Counted from the stretch's first letter, positions 9,905 to 21,395 are shown. The stretch: 64,000 nucleotides of DNA from Adiantum capillus-veneris (GCA_014529385.2 CM043960.1:77153910-77217909); one strand, 5' to 3'. The notes: generated by a model from the letters alone, not told the origin. A program made the numbers and translations.

Positions 9905-11820
9905 ATATCCAAAGGATCTTCCTGCATCAAAGGGCAGACTAATTATTCTTGATTTCAATGGGGTGGTCTTGAAGAGCTGGTCTAGGTTACCAAAAGATGA
10001 ATGGGAATTCAAGCAAGTGTTACAAGGAATACGTTGTGAGCGGGATGGAAACACATACAACGCCTCTATAATGACCTGACACACACTCTTGGGATGATAC
10101 ACACACACATTATGGGGCACCACTCGGCTTACACAACCAGCCTGGCCGAGACAGGAAACACACAGACAGAGTGAGAAGAGAGAGATTTCCCACTTGCCCA
10201 CTCAACACTCACACATACACACTCACACACACACACTCTCAATTCAGCTCAAAGGAGGCAAATTTCTGTTGTTTAGACTCAATGAAGCTCAGCCCAACAC
10301 CAATGGGGCAAATAGCTTACACAGTATTGAGGAAATACACCAGATACAACCACAAAGTTAAGCAGAGGCTTCACTCACCGGAGAAGATTACACAGAAAAA
10401 CAACAGAAAATTTGTGAGGAATTTGGCAAAATGGACAGTGCCATTGCGTCCGAAACGCCCAAAATCCCTAGTCTACAATGTCACAGTTCTCAAATCCGAC
10501 CTCAGATGAGCAGTTTTGGGCCAAAAAATGCTCCAAAAACAGCAAAAACACACTTGCGGCTGTTCCTCCTCTCTTCTCTATGTTTTTTCTGGTCCTATCT
10601 CTCTTTTTTCAGTTCCCACACTTAGCTTTATTAGTTGGGCACCCTTGGACTTTTAGATGACCTCAAACGGACCCCGAACAGGCCAAAAACTGACCTCGCA
10701 GTGCATAGTTGTCACCTTTTTGCATCATCCGCACACGTGGCACTCAACTTTTCCCAATAATGCATCCCGCAACCACGTGAAGTAGCCCCAAAAAGTGGTC
10801 CTCATGATGACCTTTCTGCATAAGTATCACAAGAAAACACCCACGTCGTGTCCGTACTCCTCCGCGTGCAAGTACTGACCCCATTCGACGTCCTGACGCC
10901 ACTAGATGCCATCTGACGCACTTGCTTACCTCATGTTGTCGGCCTGCGGATAGCTTCCTCGAGAAGTTTTACGCGCTACCAACTCCTCATTATTGTAGAA
11001 AAAACACACTGGTACTAGTAATAGTGAAAATCGATGCACTATGTACATGGTGTCCTACTTGTACACACGTGGGCCCCACGTAACCACCTGGCTATGGAAA
11101 TTGGGCAATCCTTTATTCGATGCACCATGCATGTGTATGTACATATGCGCAATCCCTTGCTCCAAAAAACTCCTGACAACGTGTCAATAATTTATGTTTT
11201 TGTAAGTTGAGGCCAAGTGCCCAAGATTTCTTGGAAGTATTGGTAGCTCGAGCAAGAGTTATCATTTGGAGTTGTTGCATGAAGCCTAAGCTGATGAAAA
11301 TCTTGAATACTTGCTTCCCAAAAGTTATGAAGAACCTAAAATTCATAAAAGGTAATGTAACTTAGAGTAAGTGAGTAATAAGATGATGTGCAACCTTGTT
11401 TTGAGTAAGCCTTGTATGATTTCTTTTGTACGAGCAGACATATTTTCTTAGGAGGATTGTGAGATTTGGTGGGATAGTTTAAAATGTGTTCCATACGTTC
11501 ACAAGAAATTCTGGCAGAAGCCTATTTTCCTGAAGAAGTTACGAACAATGTGGGGAAAACACCCACAATTCAACGCTAGCAACACGATCCTTCTTGAAGA
11601 AACCCGCTACAAGTCTTTGAAGAATGATTATGATAATTGCTTGCCGATCTGTTCTTTTGAGCAAGGAGGATCTTGAGGGTTCCTCATATCTCCCCGATAT
11701 AGTAGAGCCTTGGTTAATTGAGTGGATCAGAGATCCGTGCCCACTTGCCTATTTTGTAGGAAACACCCATTGTTTGATGTTGAAGATGATTTGTTCCCAC
11801 TGGTTACTGATTATTTTGTA
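9905..11820 (+). pseudogene. FCP1/NIF (HAD) phosphatase-like domain in several exons, broken
   Basis: Three separated pieces give the FCP1-homology order. (1) At about 9910-10040, GRLIILDFNGVVLKSW: HAD motif I, with the first Asp kept and the second acidic position N. (2) At about 11180-11351, KLRPSAQDFLEVLVARARV followed by VIIWS: motif II region, ending at donor G/GTAATG. (3) At 11452-11820, a frame with KPIFLKKLRTMWGKH and NTILLEETRY (usually N-T-x-L-x-D-D-S-x-Y). The phrase PDIVEPWLIEWIRDPCPLAY then follows in another frame after a shift near 11640. Such enzymes remove phosphate from Ser/Thr, for example on the RNA polymerase II tail. D-to-E and D-to-N changes, the frameshift and unmatched exon phases point to a pseudogene or a diverged mobile copy. 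Confidence 0.6.
10041..11160. other. Long non-coding stretch inside the FCP1-like gene, possible element remnant
   Basis: No coding frame is convincing. CA-rich DNA at 10080-10240 is followed by a stretch containing TGCGTCCGAAACGCCCAAAA at about 10444. That nearly matches TGCGTCCGGAACGCCCAAAA in the leader of the intact copia element (about 36377). An old solo LTR or non-autonomous copia insert in an intron would explain it. I found no paired LTRs. Confidence 0.35.
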
Positions 11821-11989
11821 GAGATGGAAGGTTATTTGTATCAATTTGACCCTACAAATATATGATGTATCCCAATTGGCTACTAATGTTCAGTATCGAT
11901 TTGTTAATATTACTACCATAAATATGGTAATTTTGTTATTTCCAATTACTTGCAATGTGTATTTTTTAACTTGTTAACTTCAATTTGGT

Positions 11990-12115
11990 CTTGTTGGGTA
12001 CTCTTTTGTACTATATATTTGGTACTGTACAGTAGCAATATACAGTACCAAGTTTGGTACTTAGTAGTACCAAGTTTTGGTACTAGGTACTATTCATCTT
12101 TGGTACTATACATAT
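11990..12115. repeat. Short TTTGGTAC-rich patch
   Basis: Words such as TTTGGTACTGTAC, AAGTTTGGTAC and GGTACTAGGTAC are packed here between the convergent genes. They are the same word family as 8640-9480 and 14270-15040. Confidence 0.6.
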
Positions 12116-12331
12116 TCTAAGTTATTGGGATAGGATGATTAACCCAAGTTATTCTTTGGTCCCTGCTATTAGAACACAAGAACAAAAAGAGAGGAAACTC
12201 AAGAGAAAGAAAAAGACATTAGGCTATCAAAAGAAGTACATGGTTGAGTTTTTGGTAATTAAACCAAGTATTGTAAGAGATCATAATAGAAATCTATTGG
12301 TACTTCCTGCCTCTGCGTTTAGTATTGTTTG

Positions 12332-14072
12332 TTACATGAATAGCTCATCTTGATCACTCTCATCATCATATGGCATGCTATTGTATCTGTTTTCATAAAT
12401 TTCAATAGATAACCTGAATCTATTTTGGCATCCAGGGATAGGCTCCATGGGAAACCGTATTGCTCTTACAAGGTGTGAGTAGATCATAACTAGAGGTGTA
12501 TGATCTAGAAGGCTGTATGTATCAAAAATTCCTTCAAGTTGGCCATAGTACAAGCCTTCAACTACTTTCCCCCCTCTAAAAATTTTGTTGTGCCATGCAT
12601 CCTTTTGTGCCTTCACTGTCTGGTACATCATTTTGGTGCATTTGATCATATAGAAATCATGTCCTTTCTCTATTGCCTTGCCTGCAAAGTTGTCACGAGT
12701 TGACAACAATTCACACAAACAGTCAGGGTTCCCTTAATACATGGGGAGGCTAGAGACATTTTGTATTGGAAAATTGAAATCAGAACTGTTATTTTCTTTG
12801 GCATCATCATCTTCATCACTGCAAGGATCGTCTGATTCCAGTAATGGTTGGATTGTTAGATATTTCCATTCTTCTACATGTTGTTTGTTCTTGCATCTTC
12901 TCCATTGCCCATAGATACATGAATCACAAAAACATGAGAGTGTCCGATATCGTAGAGCGCATGGAATATCTTGTGAATATCCATCAATGCAATGAAATGA
13001 TCATGAGTTTGTAATACGTTGGCAATCCCATTGGACATTGCGTCGCACATCATCCTTGGAAACTAGCCAAACAACTCTTTGTGTACTGGATCTATGCTGA
13101 AATGTTTCATTTAGTTAGTTGACTACATCGATTGCAGACTTCATAGGCCATCCATCCGGTTTCAACTCCTCATGAGTGAGGGTTATCTTTATGACTACCC
13201 CTGCTCCATCGTGCTTGCCTTTTCCATGTCCTGATGCTGAAAATTTATGCATCATCTGAGAACCTATCAACGGATAATACCTAACCAAAAAGTAGAAAGG
13301 TCTTCGTGCTTTAAACTGAGATGCTGCACCATCTGACCACACACAATGACGTCGTAAAGAATGGCCTTTCTGTTTCAACCACTTGTCATGAAGAAGAAAA
13401 CAATGATGTACAAATAGAGTGTCATGCAACATATCATCAGATATGTAAAAATGGAGTGTCTTTTCAACACCACCTCCTGAGTTTTTCACATAAGTAATGT
13501 GAACAAGTATCATAACCTGATTAGACCACCAGTGCATGGACTGCATCTCATTTTTTATTTTAAATCGATAATTCTTGGCAAAGTTGATGACAGAAACAAC
13601 AATATCTGATGGAAACTTGAGTAAGCACTCTTTAAATTGTTGTGCCTACCACCGAAAAATGTAGTTAAGCTTGATGAAGCTCTTAAGATGAGATGAGAAT
13701 AGGTCAATAAGAGTAGAGCTTCTGATTCATTGCACTACCAAGTTCTTTCCTTTCTTCTCAGACCCACCTGCATCAACTTGCCTAGTTGAAACATCTGTGA
13801 AGGTCTTCACAGTGACCTCCCCACTATCCACTGAAATCTCATCAGGACATAATGTCAACCTATTTATACCACATCTACAAAAATCCCCAAACAAGCATTT
13901 TTTTGCATAGTATTCTACATCTTGAGCCTTTGGACATAAAAGTAATTCCCACATCACTGATGCTATGACACACTGATTGGTTTGCAGTACACTTACTTGA
14001 ATCATCACTGCAACAAATGGAACATGTGCAGGCATGATCCTTTCCATGATGCCCAAACTTGTTTTGGTGCAT
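12332..14072 (-). pseudogene. Decayed gene of an uncharacterised, possibly transposase-like family
   Basis: Read on the - strand from 14072 to 12332. An N-terminal piece has Cys clusters (HACTCSICC). Residues at 13546-13115 read HWWSNQVMILVHITY, YISDDMLHDTLFVHHCF, VWSDGAASQFKAR and ASGHGKGKHDGAG. A Cys-rich C-terminal piece follows (SCFCDSCIYGQWRRCKNKQ, about 12960-12880). Last comes a 128-residue open end (12718-12332) with GHDFYMIKCTKMMY and VVEGLYYGQL, which might be a BAH-like fold. I know similar SDGxxSQFK / GHGKGxxDG proteins only as uncharacterised repeated genes. The spaced Asp residues resemble an RNase H-fold DDE transposase, but that is inference. Stops between segments make it a pseudogene. 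Confidence 0.5.
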
Positions 14073-14269
14073 CTGATTAAATTCCTCTTAATAATATATC
14101 ATTTGGGCATGATATACACAACAATACGTGTATCGCTCCAATTTTTGGACAAAGTAAGGCTTTAAAGCCTCAAAACATCTAAGAGAAATTTCCACTTCTA
14201 GATGGGCCCTCTTGAATCTTTGGTACAACTCAACCTGTGAAATTAAAACAAAACAACATATGAGAGTAA

Positions 14270-15040
14270 AATATTAGCCATTTTGTACAGTACCATTTGG
14301 TACAACACATAAGCAAATGTGGGGGTTGTAAAATACCAAATGTGGGGCTATAAAATATTAGCCATTTTGTATAGTACCATTTGGTACAGAACAGTACTAT
14401 TTGGTCCTGTATAGTACCAATTTGGGTACATTTGGTAGAGTACAGTAATTGGGTTTGGTACAGTACCAGATTTGGTATAGTAAGACATTAGCTATATGGT
14501 ACTTTACCATTTGGTGCAGTAGAGTACCAATTTGGTACTGTTCAGTACCAAGTTTGAAACTAGTTTGGAAACATCTTAAAGAGTACCTTAAATGGTGGTA
14601 CAGGGCGGATGACATAAAGTACCAATTTGGTGGTGTATATTACCAATTTTGGTACTGTAAGACTTTATCAATGAAAGATATTTTTGTTTTGTACTAGGAA
14701 ATGTACTATAGAGTACCTTCAGTAATGCTATAGGGTGGATGGGAATATTATGTAGTACATAACATGGAATTATAGGATACTCTTTAGTACCTTTTAGGGT
14801 GCTCTATATAACATGCTACTATATGGTAGATAAATGTCCTTTGGCCTACATCACAAGGTTCTATATAGTACTCCAATCAGATGGAATGTACTATGGTCTA
14901 CCTGATATGGTAGTATAGGGTGGATGAAGGACCTATGAACATTATTATAGGGTACTCCAATCACATAAAAAGTGCTATTGAGTACCTAGCGTGGAATCAT
15001 AGGGAATTATAAGGTATAACAATGGAGTACCTTCATATTA
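14270..15040. repeat. AGTACCAATTTGGTAC-type degenerate repeat
   Basis: Both orientations of the same word alternate (AGTACCAATTTGGTACTG, TAGTACCATTTGGTACAG). Many copies are imperfect palindromes centred on AATT or AAATT. It lies just upstream of the - strand gene, mirroring the 8640-9480 block inside the + strand gene. Confidence 0.65.
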
Positions 15041-15169
15041 ATAACCCATGTGCGTAAACAGATGTGTTATCATCCTTGAGGCTCAGGTGTAGTAACTCAC
15101 AAGTAGGGTCATAGCTGTCCTACATTGGCTCACCTACAACATCTTTAAATGTAATGCACGATTTCCTTT

Positions 15170-15173
<4 letters not shown>

Positions 15174-15263
<90 letters not shown>

Positions 15264-15290
15264 TATATATATATAGATAGATAGATATAT
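15174..15290. repeat. CT then AT then GATA compound microsatellite
   Basis: CT to about 15212, AT to about 15260, then ATAGATAG repeats to about 15290. Confidence 0.85.
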
Positions 15291-15652
15291 TTCACAAAAT
15301 TGGCTATTAATTCCCTGATTGGAGTTATAATACATACTATATAATTCTTTTTTTGATTGTTTGCTTCTTTCTAATTGTGTGGCCCATTCCTCTCATGCTC
15401 ATCATGCAGGGTCTCTGTGTTTGATTCACCCCTTTGTGGTTTCTACGCAATCATCAGACCTTTAGGCCATCCCATTGGCTCACATATCCTTGGTTCAAGC
15501 CTATGCTAACTAGTGGGTAATACCATCACTCAATTGGAATGTTTTTTGACATGGGCAATTTTGTTTGTTGTATACGTCATGATATTTTGATATGATCCCT
15601 TTGGGAATATCCTCAAGGGCATGCTGATGTACACAAGGTACCATCCCCAACA

Positions 15653-15658
15653 CCCCCC

Positions 15659-15689
<31 letters not shown>

Positions 15690-15702
15690 ATGCATGCATG
15701 CA
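15653..15702. repeat. Poly-C, CA and TGCA compound microsatellite
   Basis: About 23 C, then CA repeats, then TGCATGCATGCA. The stretches 14100-16590 and 15703-16590 hold no gene I can support. Confidence 0.8.
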
Positions 15703-16592
15703 TCATTGACGTGACTCTAGGATGTCTCAAATGCATATTTTTGTTGCTGCCTATTACTCACTATGGCTCGCATCTAGGGATACCTTACCCTTGATTTTTT
15801 GAATTTGATCTTGTATAAAAATTCTCTTTTTTACAAGCGTGTTCTCTTGAACTCACACTCTCGAAAACACACACAAATCAAGTATCTCACCATGGTGTAA
15901 AATAACCATTGAATATTTTGTACACTATAGCCGCTACGGATGTTATTAACCTGGCAGCTACATCCAATTCGCATGGACTCAGCCTATAAGGAATATGATG
16001 GATTGCATCAAGGTTGACAATTTTGGATCTTATTGGAGTAGCAAGACTCATCATGATCATGTATACATGAGAAGAGTTCTCATTGGAAACAACAATCGTC
16101 GTTGTAAAGAAGTCATGTCACATACCTTGCAACTGATGGCATGGAAGCATAGACACCGGTTATGGAAGTCTCCAGAGAAACAAATAGGTGCTTTGGCACC
16201 TACTTAGAATGCTTGGAATTGTGATGCTCATAAATATTGGAGGGTACACTAGAAATATTAAAATGATAGATTGTAAGCTCATTGTTGATATATTATGAAG
16301 TTTATGAGACAAAGGAATAGTGTCTAATAGCTGGTATGATAAATATAGCTCAAAACTTTGAGAGTGTCGAGACGTAAGATAGGTTCACAGGTTTTCACAA
16401 AGCATAAAATCTCATACAGCTCAGATTTTTTCATAACCTTCAATACTTTATTTCACTTGTTGCTCTAGGATAAATGTCATTAGTTATTTGGGGACACAGA
16501 GTACCCTCTTGCATGTTCCATATGAAAACTATCTCATGAATTGCTATAAAGTAAATCTTTTAGAGAATATATTTGATTATTAGTTGACATAT

Positions 16593-16819
16593 TGTTGGAA
16601 TTAGGGTTGCAGAGAAACACACACAGCTTGGAGAAGACGAAGGAAGCTCAAGGCACACAATAGAGAGTGTGTTACTTAGTGTGCAATGGAAAGATAGATA
16701 GCCCTAGAGTGATGGGCGTATATACAATGCACGGGGGAAAAAACCTCCTAAAGAGGGAAAAAATGCCCCGGCGGTCCTAGTGTGTTCACACACATCACTA
16801 CCACATGTATATGGTAACA
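16593..16819 (-). repeat. 3' LTR of the RT-less copia element
   Basis: 227 bp, TG...CA ends, no difference seen from the 20102-20328 copy. A purine run (AGGGGGGA on the - strand, plus-strand 16822-16830) sits next to it and is the likely polypurine tract. Confidence 0.92.
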
Positions 16820-16894
16820 AATCCCCCCTGGAGTGATGCGGTGAACGAGAGCTGGCACATGAGTAAAGGGAAGTGCCATGCCCTGAGGACAGGA

Positions 16895-17416
16895 TCAGTC
16901 CACAAAGGGGAGTAAGCCCAAAGCTTTGCGGAAAGCTTCAAGCTTCTCACGAGACAATGCCTTTGTGAAAAGATCTGCAAGGTTGTCCTGTGTTGGCACA
17001 TAAGCCAAGCTGATCTCTCCTGCTGAGAGCCTCTCCCTGACAAAGTTGTAATGCACCTCAATGTGCTTTGTGCGAGCATGAAAAACTGGGTTCCTCGCAA
17101 CTGCCAATGCGCTCTGACTGTCAGTGTAGATAGTGTTGGCAGTGTCCTGTCCAACACCCAAGTCAGCCATAAGGCGTCTGAGCCATACACACTCAACCGT
17201 AGCTGTGAAGACTGCCCTGTACTCAGCCTCACAACTCGAAGTGGCCACAGTAGGTTGCTTCTTGCTCAACCATGATATACATGAACTGCCAAGCATGAAA
17301 CAAAAACCACTTGTGGACACTCGCGTGTCAAAACAACCAGCCCAATCTGAGTCCAAAAAAGCATGTAAGTCTGGCGGCAGTACATGACAGCAAGGGCTGA
17401 ACAGAATCTTCCACAA
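16895..17416 (-). pseudogene. Copia RNase H domain, out of frame after RT deletion
   Basis: A 173-residue frame begins near the deletion junction. RNase H residues are in place: FLDSDWAGCFDTR, SSCEAEYRAVFTA and IYTDSQSALAVARNP. The usual copia C-terminus follows (HARTKHIEVHYNFVRE, LADLFTKALSREKLEAF). The frame differs by one from the integrase frame upstream on the - strand. The join at about 17395-17416 therefore removed RT and also shifted the frame, and this domain has no start of its own. Confidence 0.88.
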
Positions 17417-18710
17417 ACACTACATCCCGTGAAACCAGAATACGTTTTGTTTGCGGATGATACAACCTGTAACCTTTGCTTTCAGCACTATAACCAACAA
17501 AAATACATTTGACAGCCTTATCATCCAATTTTCTGCGCTGCACTTGTGGCACCAAAGCATATGCCAAACAGCCAAAAACACGCATGTGCTCAATAGAAGG
17601 CTTTCTATCATGCCATGCTTCATATGGAGTAATAGACTGCAAAGCTTTCGTAGGACACCTGTTAAGTACATAAGTGGCACACATGATGGCCTCAAGCCAA
17701 AAATAATGCGGCAAAGCTTGACTTTTGACCATACATCGTGCCATTTCCGTTAGTGACCTGTTTTTCCTCTCAGCAACACCATTTTGCTGAGGTGTATAAG
17801 GCACTATACATTGGTGTTTTATCCCATGACTAGCCAGAAATGCATTAAATTCATGAGACATATACTCCCCCCCTCGATCGGAACGGAGGGTGCCCATAGT
17901 ACATTTTGAGACATTTTCAGCCATAGCCAAAAATTGTTTGAAGCACATAAAAACTTCGGACTTTGCTTTAAGCGGAAATACCCATGCATGCCTGGAGTAA
18001 TCATCAATGAAAGTCACGAAGTACAGGTAATTGCCCAAGGACGGAGTTTGCATGGGCCCACAAACATCACTATGCACAAGCTGCAACCTGCATGTGGCCC
18101 TAACTGAACCATCCTTTGGAAACTTAGAACGCTGCATTTTACCCAGAATACTGCCTTCACAAACATGTTTGACAGGTGCTTCAAGAGGCGGCAAAGAAGC
18201 AACCATATCAGATTTCTGCAAATGCAGCAAACTGGCAAAATTCAGATGACCAAAACGTGCATGCCAAAGTTTTGCATCTGAAATAGCCCTTGAATCTGCA
18301 ACAGCGTTTGCAAAATTTTGTCCACACTTGTCATACAAAGTGAGCTTATACAGCCCACGGCACAAAAGCCCAGATGCAACAATTTCATCACCAAAACTGA
18401 GATCATGAACTGTACATCTGTCATCCACAAATTTGACTACAAGTCCAAGTCTAGCAAGTGCGGATACAGACAAGAGATTCTTCTTGATCCCAGGTACATA
18501 AAGTGCATCAACAAGTGTGAAGGAACTGCCATTAACAGCAGTGAGCACAATCTTTCCAACTCCCTGAACTGGATAAGAGGCGTTGTTGGCACAAGTGGCT
18601 GAATTCCCATGAGGGACAGACTCGAGAGAGGTAAACAATTCACGATGTGAGGTAATGTGCTTTGTAGCACCACTGTCGAAATACCACACATGTGAATCTG
18701 CAGCAACTGA
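17417..18710 (-). pseudogene. Copia protease, GAG-pre-integrase and integrase
   Basis: One frame from 18689 down to the deletion. WYFDSGATKHIT is the protease active site (D-S-G). LWHARFGHLNFASL then CEGSILGKM is the GAG-pre-integrase zinc region; the second Cys of C-x2-C is Ser. The integrase core keeps D, D, E: LVHSDVCGP, LRSDRGGEY and NGVAERKNRSL. After VSRDVVFVEDSVQP the sequence leaves the family and enters the RT-deletion junction. The integrase catalytic core looks whole although its product would be fused to junk. Confidence 0.88.
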
Positions 18711-19761
18711 CTAGCATGCATCATGGACAGCAGGATTGTAAGTGCACTCTGCGCTAAAAGCCCATTCTGCATCAACATCAGCATCACAATCTCCTTTCAC
18801 AGAAGACTCAACAATGGCTGCATTTGTAGTGGAACCAGCATTTGCAGTGGAACCACCCTCTTTCTTCTTAGCCTCTTTGGCCTTCAACTTAGGACACGAC
18901 TTGATCAAGTGATCATTGGCTTTACAATAATGGCAACGCATCTTCTTTTTGCCCTTATCACCAGAATTGCCAGACGAAGTGCTGCCACCAGAAGCATTAG
19001 GAACAGAATTTTTGCCACTCGTAGCAGAACCATAAGAAGTGGCTGCATTACTGTTACCACCCTTTCTTTGAGAAGCAATAAAAGCCTGTTCAACTGCACG
19101 CTGCCTAGTCCTGTTTTTTCTAGAAAGTTACTCTTGCAACAGCAATGTGCATAATGCATCAAACTTGACAACTTCAGGATTTCCTTGGGTCATCAGTCTC
19201 CAAGTACTAGCAAAAGTCTGGTAGGAATCTGGTAAGGCATCAAGAACAGTCTGCACAAGGGAACTGTCCGAAATGACTTCACCTGCAGAAATGAGTTGCT
19301 CATTGATATCCTTGACACTAGCAAGGAAAGTGTCCATATCATCTTCCTCATGCATAATCTTCGACTCCAGCTCTTTACGCAGCAAAGCAATTTTAGCCTC
19401 ATTGCGGCTTGCATAAAGACCTGCTAGAATATCCCAAGCCTGTTTTGCAGATTTTGCTGAACGGATGTGAGGAATAATGGTGCGCTTCACAGACAACGCA
19501 ATCAATGCATGAGCCTGCGCATCCTTAACATCCCAACGAGCTTGTTCTGCCGTAGGCAAAACAACTCTAACAGCTGCAATCCTTGCAGCAAGACCTGCAA
19601 CATCCTCAACATCGCCTACATCTTCAGAACCAGGACGTACATCAATGCCCTGCACAATGTTCCAGACACCTTTTGACACAAGAACATGTTGCATCATAGG
19701 GTACCAACCTGTCCTCAACAACAAACATCTTGAACACATCTGTGTTGTTGTTGTCAGCCAT
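18711..19761 (-). pseudogene. Copia gag with two nonsense codons and an early frameshift
   Basis: The probable start ATG is at 19761-19759 (MADNNNTDVFKMF). A 1-2 base shift near 19720 moves it into the long frame that runs to a TAA at 19130-19128. That frame has the capsid-like helices of copia Gag (QAWDILAGLYASRNEAKIA, LLRKELESKIMHEEDDMDTF). The same frame continues to a TAG at 18713-18711 and includes an intact CCHC knuckle, CHYCKANDHLIKSC. Gag would form the particle and the knuckle would bind RNA. As written, no full Gag can be made. Confidence 0.85.
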
Positions 19762-20088
19762 GGTAAATGCTGCACGTGATGTGAAAACTGCCCGAAAATA
19801 GGAGAAATGGAGCGGGAACAACTTGTGCTATATAACACAAACCGTAGAGGACTATAAGGCACCTGTTATGCAGAAAACAGCACTGACAGAAAATCTGCAC
19901 AAAATGACGAAATAGCCTGTGCAGTACTGCCCGTAGTGGAAACGGAGGCCGAAATGAGCCCAAATCAAAATTCTGAGCCCAAAATATTTGTCGACCTGTG
20001 AACGCTCGCCAAAGCTCACTGAAATCGGAGAAAGTGAGCAGGCGTGTGCTGGAGCAGCTGGCGACTAAGCCCGGGAGGACGTGACCTG

Positions 20089-20101
20089 CTCTGATACCAA
20101 T
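20089..20101 (-). other. iMet primer-binding site of the RT-less copia element
   Basis: On the - strand TTGGTATCAGAGC lies directly inside the 5' LTR. It is the complement of the plant initiator-Met tRNA 3' end used by many copia elements. Confidence 0.88.
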
Positions 20102-20328
20102 TGTTGGAATTAGGGTTGCAGAGAAACACACACAGCTTGGAGAAGACGAAGGAAGCTCAAGGCACACAATAGAGAGTGTGTTACTTAGTGTGCAATGGAA
20201 AGATAGATAGCCCTAGAGTGATGGGCGTATATACAATGCACGGGGGAAAAAACCTCCTAAAGAGGGAAAAAATGCCCCGGCGGTCCTAGTGTGTTCACAC
20301 ACATCACTACCACATGTATATGGTAACA
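20102..20328 (-). repeat. 5' LTR of the RT-less copia element
   Basis: 227 bp, identical by eye to 16593-16819. The promoter of the element should lie here, reading toward lower coordinates. I did not see a clear TATA box. Confidence 0.92.
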
Positions 20329-20939
20329 CATATTAATCATGAACATACTCCAGAATGCTTGCTCTAATTCAAATTAGGAATCAAACAATGAATCCTATCA
20401 CAAACTCATATAGCTAGAATCAACTGATAAAGAGTTTTTTGATAATTTGTTGTGTACACGCACAAATTTTATAGTGTTGGCTATGGAAATAAGTAAATGG
20501 TTCTTTTTGTTGTAATGGATAGACTAAGTGCTATTATGCTTTAGCTACATTGCTAAAAATAATAGAATATAAATGATTGTGATAACTCTTGCTTTCAAAC
20601 ATCAAAAAGGAAATTTTGGGAGGTATATCCCTTCTTATAGTTTTCTTAAAGTTAAAACAAAGGGCATTGTCATAAAGGGAGAAGTTTGAGATACATGCAA
20701 GTTTTGGTAAGCCATAAACCTCCCGTGGAGGGTCTCATTGAGAGATGGCGTAAGCTGGGATTTTTTGAAAAATGGTTCGAAGTACAAACAAGATGATGCC
20801 CAAACTTTTGCAAGATGTTCACATAGGTCTTTTACCTCAAAATACAGTAAGCATTATAATTGGTAGGACAAACAAAATTCTCTTCTCTGGGAAATTCTAG
20901 ATACATATGATTGGACACACAGGATTTACCTTGCTTAGA

Positions 20940-21392
20940 GTTTTATTTTTCTTATACAAAGCTCAATTAATTTTCAATCCTTAGGGTGTAGCTAAAAACT
21001 AGGACTACAGGTGTGCCATGGATGACAACTAGATCCAATGTTGACACCTGCAACATGCACAAACATAGCCAGTTCTAGCTAAATCTTTTTGTGTCGATGC
21101 AGGTAACAGCTTGATCCTTCTCTTTGTAGGTGTTGTGGAGTCTCATCCCAAACGATGGACACACATAAAAGATCTTATTTTGTAATGGTCAAAGACCAAA
21201 GTTTGAATCTAGATGAATATATTCGTTAGTAGATATAGTTTGATATATTGACAAAATTGGGATAATGTTTATGTACAGACTGTGTATACAATTTTATGTT
21301 ATGATAAGGTATTGTTATTTAATGTTGTATTTAATGCAATTTTCTAAGTATGGTTCATATAAGAGTTTCAAATACACACACACAAACAATAC

Positions 21393-21395
<3 letters not shown>
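20940..21395. repeat. Dispersed repeat, copy 1, with microsatellite tail
   Basis: Shares long stretches with 24220-24655 and 55275-55555, for example GTGGAGTCTCATCCCAAACG then GGACACACA. It runs into CACACAC and then a CT/CA microsatellite. Stretches 20340-20940 show no gene. Confidence 0.7.

Larger units (their letters stand above)
16593..20328 (-). mobile_element. Ty1/copia element with identical LTRs but no reverse transcriptase
   Basis: Flanked by direct repeats 16593-16819 and 20102-20328 (227 bp each, TGTTGG to GTAACA), which I read as identical. The 5-bp target duplication CATAT is on both sides (16588-16592 and 20329-20333). The internal part runs on the - strand: primer site, gag, zinc knuckle, protease, integrase, then directly RNase H. 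The RT domain, about 250 residues in a normal element, is missing. Nonsense codons also interrupt gag-pol. It is a recent non-autonomous insertion that must have been copied by proteins from another element. Confidence 0.92.

Noticed and set aside
7601-14072. Endogenous giant-virus origin for the phosphatase-like and methyltransferase-like genes
   Set aside because: Both loci show spliceosomal-type introns and no viral hallmark genes (capsid, polymerase) are present.
20089-20101. tRNA-like word TGGTATCAGAGC at several sites
   Set aside because: It is the primer-binding complement of a tRNA end beside LTRs, not a tRNA gene; no cloverleaf surrounds it.
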